Below, one piece after another: positions 1 to 5,117 of a DNA stretch of 8,094 nucleotides. Position 1 is the stretch's first letter; the number at the start of each line of letters is the position of its first letter. Location of the stretch: positions 1 through 8,094 of the forward strand of contig JAQBPZ010000362.1 of NCBI GenBank assembly GCA_028287225.1, read 5' to 3'. This stretch comes from Gemmatimonadota bacterium (GTDB lineage: Bacteria; Gemmatimonadota; Gemmatimonadetes; Gemmatimonadales; Gemmatimonadaceae). The notes below the pieces were generated by a model. The model was not told the origin of the DNA. It was given only the letters and a program-made list of their open reading frames with translations, and searched no databases. The position numbers and the translations under genes were made by a program.

Positions 1-24
1 CGGCGGCGTGATCCCGAAAACAGC

Positions 25-50
25 ACCGCCTGCCAGGGGAGGCAGGCGGT
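25..50 (-). terminator. Rho-independent terminator of the cold-shock gene
   Basis: A perfect 10-bp inverted repeat (ACCGCCTGCC / GGCAGGCGGT) encloses a 6-nt loop. It lies about 30 bp past the cold-shock stop codon on the minus strand. Read on that strand, the stem is followed by GCTG and then TTTT, a short but recognisable U-tract. Position, perfect pairing and high GC make this the natural end of the csp transcript. The weak U-run is the only reservation. Confidence 0.75.
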
Positions 51-81
51 AGCAGGATCCCCGACGCGGCGCGCGCGGCGA

Positions 82-285
82 CTAGGCGACGCGCTGCACG
101 TTGGCGGCGTGCAGTCCCTTGGCGCCGGTCTCGATCTCGAACTCGACTTCCTGACCTTCGGCAAGGGTCTTGAACCCGTCCATCGCGATCGCGGAGAAGT
201 GCACGAACACGTCCTCGCCCCCCTCCTGCTCAATGAAGCCATAGCCCTTGGCGTCATTGAACCACTTCACTTTCCCTCTGGCCAT
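82..285 (-). CDS. Cold-shock domain protein (CspA family)
   Basis: A 67-residue single-domain cold-shock protein, the normal length for CspA/CspB. It is one five-stranded OB fold that binds single-stranded RNA or DNA with little sequence specificity. Family members melt mRNA secondary structure or act as antiterminators in the cytoplasm. Both RNA-binding motifs are intact: RNP1 as KGYGFI (residues 13-18) and RNP2 as DVFVHF (25-30), with the usual K-V-K-W-F-N start at residues 5-10. The ATG is preceded by GGGAGG with 9-nt spacing, so the start is secure. A near-consensus promoter and a leader of about 70 nt lie upstream, and a hairpin terminator follows. It is a single-gene unit divergent from the Ser/Thr kinase. 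Which paralogue it is, and whether cold induces it, cannot be told from sequence. Confidence 0.96.
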   Translation of the reverse strand: MARGKVKWFNDAKGYGFIEQEGGEDVFVHFSAIAMDGFKTLAEGQEVEFEIETGAKGLHAANVQRVA

Positions 286-294
286 TGCGAGCTG

Positions 295-300
295 CCTCCC
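295..300 (-). promoter_or_regulatory. Ribosome binding site of the cold-shock gene
   Basis: The minus strand reads GGGAGG, then 9 nt, then ATG. It is one of the few clear Shine-Dalgarno sequences in the window and fixes the csp start. Confidence 0.75.
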
Positions 301-336
301 TACGAGGTGAACCGATCCTGCACAGCATGTTGCCGG

Positions 337-354
337 GCACGCCAGCGGGCGTGC
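337..354 (-). other. 5' leader hairpin of the cold-shock mRNA
   Basis: A perfect 7-bp inverted repeat (GCACGCC / GGCGTGC) with a 4-nt loop. If the promoter at 361-389 is right, transcription starts around 353-355, so this hairpin would form the very 5' end of the csp mRNA. A 5'-terminal stem-loop can protect an mRNA from 5'-dependent decay, and csp leaders in other bacteria carry structures that respond to temperature. The pairing is seen directly; the role is inferred. Confidence 0.45.
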
Positions 355-360
355 GGCGGC

Positions 361-389
361 TATATAGGAGCATTCTGCACCTTTGTCAA
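361..389 (-). promoter_or_regulatory. Sigma70-type promoter of the cold-shock gene
   Basis: On the minus strand a perfect -35 box TTGACA (384-389) is separated by exactly 17 bp from TATATA (361-366), which matches TATAAT at the first four positions. This is the best housekeeping promoter in the window. It points at csp and predicts a leader of about 70 nt. Strong constitutive transcription is the simplest reading. Confidence 0.8.
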
Positions 390-408
390 GAATTCCGGGC
401 GTGCTCGC

Positions 409-437
409 TTGCCTCCGCGGTGCGGGACAGATAGGTT
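409..437 (+). promoter_or_regulatory. Candidate promoter of the Ser/Thr kinase gene
   Basis: TTGCCT (409-414), 17 bp, then TAGGTT (432-437). The boxes match the consensus at 4/6 and 3/6 positions. The -10 box ends 6 bp before the GTG start codon, so the predicted transcription start falls on or beside that codon. Only a lone AGG (433-435) could act as a Shine-Dalgarno, so a leaderless or near-leaderless mRNA is plausible. The promoter is back to back with the csp promoter. Confidence 0.4.
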
Positions 438-443
438 CGCGGC

Positions 444-1352
444 GTGAAAGAATCGCTGGTGGGAAAGACGCTGGGCGGCTATGCGCTCCGCGGCGAGGTG
501 GGCGAGGGCGGGACCTCCGCCGTCTTCCGTGCGGAGCATCCGACGCATGGCCTCGTCGCGGTGAAGGTGCTCCGGGAAAAGCTGCGCCACGACAAGACGG
601 CCGTGGCGCGCTTCGTCCGCGAGGCGCGCTTCGGCGAGCGCGTGCGCCATCCCAACGTCGTCCAGACCCTCGAGGTGGGCGAGGCCGGCGACGGGATGCA
701 CTTCCTCGCCATCGAATGGGCCCGCGGCGAGCTGCTCGAGAAGTACGTCAAGCTCCACGCCCCCCTGCCGCCCGCCGAGGTCGCGACGATCGTCTCCCAG
801 ATCGCCGACGCCGTGCACGCCGCGCATGCCGTGGGCATCGTGCATCGCGACCTCAAGCCGGACAACGTGATGTACGATCCGGACCTGGGGCAGGTGAAGC
901 TCCTCGACTTCGGCATCGCGACCGACACCGACACTGCGCCCGAGCAGCGCCTCACGCGCGCCGGCTTCTTCGTGGGCACGCTGATGTACGTCGCACCGGA
1001 GGCGCTGTCCGGGGAGCTCGTCTCACCCGCCGCCGACCAGTACAGCCTCGCCACCATGGCGTACCTCATGCTGTGCGGCTGCCTGCCGTTCACCGCGAAG
1101 ACGCCGCGCGAGATGTTCTCCCAGCTGCTCTCGCAGCCCCCCATCCCCCTCAACGCCGCGAAGCCCGACCGCCGCTTTCCCGCCGTCGTCGAGCAGGTCG
1201 TCATGAAGGGGCTCAGCAAGGATCCCCGGCAGCGCTACCCGGACACCGTCGCCTTCGCCGTCGCACTCCGCGAGGCGCTCACCCAGCCGGCCGCGCCGGC
1301 CGACGAGGACACCGGGCTGCTCTCGAAGATGAAGTCGCTGTTCCGGAAGTAG
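444..1352 (+). CDS. Serine/threonine protein kinase (Hanks/PknB type), soluble
   Basis: A 302-residue eukaryotic-like Ser/Thr kinase consisting almost only of catalytic domain. Visible are the glycine loop (residues 17-28), ATP-anchoring Lys41 in VAVK, a likely alphaC Glu60, the catalytic loop HRDLKPDN (134-141, Asp136), the metal-binding DFG (155-157), an activation segment ending in APE (184-186), Asp198 of subdomain IX and an Arg near 264. It should therefore be active. The third loop glycine is Ser25 (GEGGTS). The GTG start is chosen because the domain begins at once with LVGKTLGGY. Unlike PknB there is no transmembrane helix and no extracellular PASTA or other sensor domain. After a Pro/Ala/Asp linker (about 281-290) the protein ends in a short basic amphipathic stretch, GLLSKMKSLFRK. 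Substrates are unknown; it may receive input from a partner protein. Confidence 0.93.
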   Translation: MKESLVGKTLGGYALRGEVGEGGTSAVFRAEHPTHGLVAVKVLREKLRHDKTAVARFVREARFGERVRHPNVVQTLEVGEAGDGMHFLAIEWARGELLEKYVKLHAPLPPAEVATIVSQIADAVHAAHAVGIVHRDLKPDNVMYDPDLGQVKLLDFGIATDTDTAPEQRLTRAGFFVGTLMYVAPEALSGELVSPAADQYSLATMAYLMLCGCLPFTAKTPREMFSQLLSQPPIPLNAAKPDRRFPAVVEQVVMKGLSKDPRQRYPDTVAFAVALREALTQPAAPADEDTGLLSKMKSLFRK

Positions 1353-1365
1353 AGGGAGCAGGGAA

Positions 1366-1391
1366 AACGGTGGGTTGATCAGCCGACCGTT
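1366..1391. terminator. Candidate bidirectional terminator between convergent genes
   Basis: AACGGT pairs with ACCGTT, followed inward by one G-G mismatch and four more pairs (one of them G-U) around a GATC loop. It occupies the 46-bp gap between the Ser/Thr kinase stop (1352) and the histidine kinase stop (1399). Read on the minus strand the stem runs into TTTTCCC, so it suits the histidine kinase better. The plus-strand tail GTTGTCC is a poor U-tract. Confidence 0.45.
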
Positions 1392-1398
1392 GTCCCCT

Positions 1399-3168
1399 TC
1401 ACGCCTCCACCGCCGGCATGCTCCCCGTCGCCGGCCGCTCGCGCACCAGGTCCGTGGGGTTCACCGGGAGCCAGACGGTGAACGTGGAGCCGCGTCCCAC
1501 CTCGCTCTCCACGCTGATGCCGCCCCCGAGCAGCCGGGCGAGCCGCCGCGAGATGGCGAGGCCCAGCCCCGTGCCGCGCTGCATGGAGTCGCCGCGCGGG
1601 CCCGCGTTCACCTGCTCGAACTCGTCGAAGATCCGCTCCAGGTCCGCCGCGGCGATGCCGACGCCGGTGTCAACCACCTGCAATGCCACCCAGGTGCCGC
1701 TGCGGGGTGCCCGCGAGAGCAGCGCCGACGATCCGGCATCGTCCCCGCCGGCGAAGGACGGACGTGTCGGCGTGGTGCGCACGTTGGTGCTCGGCGGCGC
1801 GCCGAGGAGGCGGGCACGCACGCTGATCGTGCCGGCCGGCGTGTACTTCACCGCGTTGCCGATCAGGTTGATCAGGATCTGCCGCAGATGGGTGGGGTCC
1901 GTCCGCACGCGCGGGAGCGACGCGCCCACCGTGATGGAGAAGGCGAGTCCCTTCTCGCTCACCAGCGACTCGAGCTCGCTCGCCACGTTCAGCACGAACG
2001 GCCGCAGCACGATCGTCTCCGAGTGCACTTCCAGCCGCCCCGCGGCGATCTTCGCGATGTCCAGCACCTGGTCGACGAGATGCCGCAGGTGCGTGGCCGA
2101 CGCCGCGATGCGGTCCACGGGCGGCACCTGCCGGGGCGACAGGTCCCCGTAGAACCCGTCGCGCAGCAGCTCCACGAAGCCGACGATGGCGTTCAACGGA
2201 GTGCGCAGCTCGTGCGAGACGTTCGCAAGGAACTCGCTCTTCGCCTGGTTCGCCCGCTTCACGTCGCTGTACAACCGCTCCAGCTCCAGCGACCGGTCAG
2301 CCACGTGCAGTGCGCGCTGCTGCTCCTTGATCAGGCCGAAGGCCAGGAAGAGCACGCCGAACACGCCGAAGCCCCACAGGCCCCAGCGGAGCGTGCGCGA
2401 GGTGAGCGCGTGCGTCGCGACCACCCGCCAGGTGCCGCCATTCGGAAGCCGGATGGTCGTCGGCTCCTCGCTCGTCCCCGCGTCCACGCGCCGCGGATCA
2501 CCGAGCAGCGCCACGGTGTCCGCACCCGCCAGCACGGCGAGCGTCAGCCGGGTGTCCGGCTGCATCCGCGTGAGGTTGCTCGTGAGCGCGGCCCCGTCCA
2601 GCACCATCCCGACCGTCCCGGCGGGCATTCCGTCGGGCAGCGTCCCCGTCCGCCGGGTGAGCCAGATCCACCGATGCGCATCCGGCGCATGCAGCACCGC
2701 GATCATGGTGTGCTCCGAGGCGCGCGTGGAGTGCAGGCTGGCGCGCACCGCTGGCGACAGGGCCGCTCCTCCGCCCGGCGCGTCCACGTCCGCCGCCAGG
2801 GCGCCGGACGAGTCCGTGGTCCAGATGTGCCGCACCGCCCCGTCCCGGGCCATCATGTGGCGCACCGCCGCGGAGAACGCTGCGCTATCGTTCCCCATGG
2901 AGCGGTGCCCGGCGATGTCGGCGACCCGGTCCAGCAGGTCGTTCTGCGCCGCGATGAAGGCCTCGGTCAGCAGCGCGGCCGACGTCGCGTCCAGCTTCGC
3001 CTGGTTGCGGTTCGCGCGAAGCAACGCACGGTCCAGCACGAGCAGTCCCCCGAGCAGCACCAGGAATACCGCCCCGAGAAAGCGCGCGAGCAGGCCGAGG
3101 CCCGCCCGCTCACTGGTCTCGCGCCCGATCGATTGTCCGCCATCCCCCGCCCCGCTAACGTCTGTCAC
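1399..3168 (-). CDS. Membrane sensor histidine kinase (HisKA + HATPase_c)
   Basis: A 589-residue two-component sensor. A short N-terminus is followed by TM1 (about residues 24-47), an extracytoplasmic region of about 210 residues, TM2 (about 262-280), a coiled linker, the H-box SHELRTPLNAI with phospho-acceptor His319, and a full ATPase domain. That domain has the N-box with N434/N438, G1 DTGVG (500-504), F-box F514/F517, G2 GTGLG (532-536) and a final GRGSTF block. All catalytic motifs are intact. The sensor region resembles a double-PAS/CHASE-type input in size, but I cannot name its fold or ligand. There is no HAMP or receiver domain. About 38 low-complexity residues (453-490) are inserted before the G1 box. 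GTG at 3168 is the only usable start: an in-frame stop lies seven codons upstream and TM1 begins soon after. No response regulator is adjacent, so it is an orphan kinase. Confidence 0.93.
   Translation of the reverse strand: MTDVSGAGDGGQSIGRETSERAGLGLLARFLGAVFLVLLGGLLVLDRALLRANRNQAKLDATSAALLTEAFIAAQNDLLDRVADIAGHRSMGNDSAAFSAAVRHMMARDGAVRHIWTTDSSGALAADVDAPGGGAALSPAVRASLHSTRASEHTMIAVLHAPDAHRWIWLTRRTGTLPDGMPAGTVGMVLDGAALTSNLTRMQPDTRLTLAVLAGADTVALLGDPRRVDAGTSEEPTTIRLPNGGTWRVVATHALTSRTLRWGLWGFGVFGVLFLAFGLIKEQQRALHVADRSLELERLYSDVKRANQAKSEFLANVSHELRTPLNAIVGFVELLRDGFYGDLSPRQVPPVDRIAASATHLRHLVDQVLDIAKIAAGRLEVHSETIVLRPFVLNVASELESLVSEKGLAFSITVGASLPRVRTDPTHLRQILINLIGNAVKYTPAGTISVRARLLGAPPSTNVRTTPTRPSFAGGDDAGSSALLSRAPRSGTWVALQVVDTGVGIAAADLERIFDEFEQVNAGPRGDSMQRGTGLGLAISRRLARLLGGGISVESEVGRGSTFTVWLPVNPTDLVRERPATGSMPAVEA
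3133..3161 (+). promoter_or_regulatory. Candidate promoter of pyrE inside the histidine kinase 5' end
   Basis: TTGTCC (3133-3138), 17 bp, then TAACGT (3156-3161). Matches are 4/6 and 3/6, with the same spacing as the Ser/Thr kinase promoter candidate. The predicted start near 3168 leaves only about 5 nt before the pyrE ATG, consistent with the missing Shine-Dalgarno. The boxes lie within the first dozen codons of the divergent histidine kinase. In GC-rich DNA such matches can be chance, so confidence is moderate. Confidence 0.35.
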
Positions 3169-3172
3169 GCGT

Positions 3173-3733
3173 ATGCCCCATTCCGATCACGATCGTCTAC
3201 TCGCCCTGCTCGCCGAGCGCTCCGCACGGCGCGGCCACTTCACGCTCGCGTCGGGACGACAGTCCACTTTATACATCGACGCGCGACTCACGACAATGAG
3301 CCCGGACGGGCTGGCCCTCATCGGCCCGCTCGCGCTCGACGCGCTCGCGCGTTCCACGTGGTCCGTGGACGCGGTGGGCGGCCTCACGCTCGGCGCCGAC
3401 CCGGTGTCGTACGCCATCGCGTACGCGAGCGCCCTGCAGGGCACGCCGCTCCGCGCCTTCACGGTGCGCAAGGAAGCCAAGGCCCACGGCACGGGGCGCC
3501 TCGTCGAGGGCCCGTTCCGCGAAGGGGACCGCGTGGCCGTCATCGAGGACGTGATCACCACGGGGGGCTCGGCGCTCCGGGCGACGGAATCCATCCGCGC
3601 GGCGGGCGGCATCGTGGCCGGCGTGCTCGCCCTGGTCGACCGCGAGGAGGGGGGACGCGAGGCCCTCGAAGCGGCGGGCCTCCCGGTGATCAGCCTGACG
3701 CGGGCCTCGGAGATCGTCAGCCGGCTCCCCTGA
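3173..3733 (+). CDS. pyrE: Orotate phosphoribosyltransferase
   Basis: A 186-residue type I phosphoribosyltransferase catalysing orotate + PRPP to orotidine 5'-monophosphate + pyrophosphate, the fifth step of de novo UMP synthesis, in the cytosol. Visible are the N-terminal block FTLASGRQSTLYIDAR (residues 23-38), VGGLTLGADPV (68-78), the flexible catalytic loop with RKEAKAHG (99-106), and the PRPP-binding motif VAVIEDVITTGGS (121-133) with its acidic pair E125/D126. The RK-x-x-K-x-HG loop distinguishes it from adenine and hypoxanthine enzymes. It is shorter than the E. coli enzyme (about 213) but within the range of compact family members. The same frame stays open far upstream. The ATG at 3173 is chosen because homology begins here and the upstream frame is the shadow of the histidine kinase. 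No Shine-Dalgarno is present. No other pyr gene is nearby. Confidence 0.9.
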   Translation: MPHSDHDRLLALLAERSARRGHFTLASGRQSTLYIDARLTTMSPDGLALIGPLALDALARSTWSVDAVGGLTLGADPVSYAIAYASALQGTPLRAFTVRKEAKAHGTGRLVEGPFREGDRVAVIEDVITTGGSALRATESIRAAGGIVAGVLALVDREEGGREALEAAGLPVISLTRASEIVSRLP

Positions 3734-3741
3734 TGTCGTGA

Positions 3742-3766
3742 CGCCGCCGCTCCCTGAGCGGCGGCG
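3742..3766. terminator. GC-rich hairpin between convergent pyrE and the RsbRD-like gene
   Basis: A perfect 10-bp stem (CGCCGCCGCT / AGCGGCGGCG) with a 5-nt loop sits 8 bp after the pyrE stop and 24 bp before the stop of the convergent gene. Neither strand has a real U-tract, so it may terminate both transcripts weakly, or serve mainly as a 3' stabilising structure. Confidence 0.5.
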
Positions 3767-3790
3767 GCGTCGCATCAATTGTCATTGCTC

Positions 3791-5068
3791 TCAGGTCGCG
3801 ATGGAGTCCGCCCGCGGCACGGGGACCGGCACGGCCTGATCAGGCATGGCGACCGGCTCGTCGCGCGCCTCCTCCCGCCGGATCGGGATCGAGAGGATCG
3901 TCGTCTCGCCGATGGTGAGCCTGAACCCCATCCTCGCCGCGAGCGCGGCGAGGCGGGTGCTCGCCGCCGCGTCCGACACCACCATGCGGCCCGGTGCGCG
4001 CGTCAGCACCAGCGTCGCACGATCCGGCGTCGGATCCCCGAAGTCGATCGTGAGCTCGTCCCCCTCCGCCGACTCCTGCAGCGCGGACAGGAGGAGCGTG
4101 TGCAGCATGAGCTCCAGGCTCACCGCGTCCACGCACACCCGCACCCGCGCATCGGCCACCAGCACCGACGTATCCCGCGTCTCCGCCTCGGCGCGCAGGT
4201 CGCGGCGCACGCCGCACGCGATCACGCGCAGCGACACCCGCTGGTGCGACAGCGCCGGCAGGAGTGCCGCCGCATCGCTGAGCCGGTCCACGATGAGCTC
4301 GTCCAGGCTCCGCGCATTCCGTTCGGCCATGGCCCGGAAGCGGGGGTGGGCCCGCGCATCCGCCGGCACCGACTCGTCGTCCATGAGTGCCAGCACGCTC
4401 TTGATCGTCCCGAGCGGATTGCGAAGGTCGTGGCGCAGGAGCCGGAACCGGTCGCGCAGCCCGTCGCTCACGGCCTGGGTGTACCCCTTGGTGGCGGCCA
4501 GCGCGAGGAGCGAGGTCGCCTGCTGGAGGCGCCGGCAGAGCCGCACCCCGTCGGCGATGTCGCCCTGTCCCGCCTCGGCGACGACGGCATTCTCCACCGC
4601 GTACATGGTCATCGCGCTCAACAGGTCCAGCCCCTTGAGCGTGTGATGCAGCGAGGCGCCCGCCTCGAAGGCTTCCACGCCGAAGGCCAGCCCCAGCGCC
4701 ACGGCGTCGTCCGTCGTCACCCCGTCGGAGGCCAGCGCCGACGCGAACGACTCCACCAGCGTGACCGCCGCCCTCGGACTCCGCTCGTCGTCGGACGGCG
4801 ATTCCTCCTCGCGCAACGCCACGTTCCGCGCCTGACGCTCCCAGCGGCGCGCGATGTCGGGCGCCTGCTGCTGAAGCACGGCCGCCACGCGCGAGCGCAG
4901 CTCGACGAATGCCGGCGACTCGAGCGACGGGCCTTCGTGGACGCGCGCAGTGACGCCGGGGGACACCGGAGAATCGGGAAGAGAGCTCACGACCGCGTGC
5001 AATGCAGCAAGCTTGCCAGTCACCGGTCGGCCACCTCGCCTTGACCGGCGAGGCCGGCGACCCGACAT
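3791..5068 (-). CDS. RsbRD-like histidine kinase relative with a degenerate ATPase domain
   Basis: A 425-residue soluble protein. Residues about 55-205 are all-helical and look like the RsbRD-type N-terminal sensor domain (W76 in IARRWERQ, then an amphipathic helical bundle). This leads into a dimerisation/H-box helix, LLRHDLRNPLGTIKS, with the candidate phospho-acceptor His213. The region after residue about 270 follows a HATPase-like order but lacks the ATP-binding signatures. The N-box position reads LLLSALQES without the Asn, there is no DxGxG, and no GxGLG follows. ATP binding is therefore doubtful. It may act as a phosphotransferase (compare ChpT or Spo0B), a phosphatase or a scaffold rather than a kinase. 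The ATG is supported by GGGAGG 5 nt upstream; the basic first 15 residues are odd, and a GTG at codon 16 is an alternative. It is divergent from the methyl-accepting protein. Confidence 0.8.
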   Translation of the reverse strand: MSGRRPRRSRRGGRPVTGKLAALHAVVSSLPDSPVSPGVTARVHEGPSLESPAFVELRSRVAAVLQQQAPDIARRWERQARNVALREEESPSDDERSPRAAVTLVESFASALASDGVTTDDAVALGLAFGVEAFEAGASLHHTLKGLDLLSAMTMYAVENAVVAEAGQGDIADGVRLCRRLQQATSLLALAATKGYTQAVSDGLRDRFRLLRHDLRNPLGTIKSVLALMDDESVPADARAHPRFRAMAERNARSLDELIVDRLSDAAALLPALSHQRVSLRVIACGVRRDLRAEAETRDTSVLVADARVRVCVDAVSLELMLHTLLLSALQESAEGDELTIDFGDPTPDRATLVLTRAPGRMVVSDAAASTRLAALAARMGFRLTIGETTILSIPIRREEARDEPVAMPDQAVPVPVPRADSIAT

Positions 5069-5073
5069 TGGCC

Positions 5074-5079
5074 CCTCCC
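5074..5079 (-). promoter_or_regulatory. Ribosome binding site of the RsbRD-like gene
   Basis: The minus strand reads GGGAGG, 5 nt, then ATG (5068). It supports the upstream ATG over the internal GTG. The divergent gene starting at 5118 has no comparable sequence. Confidence 0.65.
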
Positions 5080-5117
5080 GACCAGCCCCGCGGTCGCCCC
5101 GCCCCTACCGCCCCCAC

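Noticed and set aside
2186..3172. A 329-residue N-terminal extension of pyrE in the same open frame
   Set aside because: The extension lies antisense to the histidine kinase, is Ser/Arg-rich with no domain, and pyrE homology begins at the ATG at 3173.
1375..3741. A very long open frame (788 codons) on the plus strand across the histidine kinase and pyrE
   Set aside because: It is the antisense and out-of-frame shadow of two clear genes. The translation is Arg/Pro/Ala-rich with no domain, as expected in high-GC DNA where stops are rare.
4950..5117. A 56-residue N-terminal extension of the methyl-accepting protein
   Set aside because: It would overlap the divergent gene's start and its Shine-Dalgarno, and is Pro/Arg-rich. 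ATG 5118 gives a normal short cytoplasmic N-terminus.
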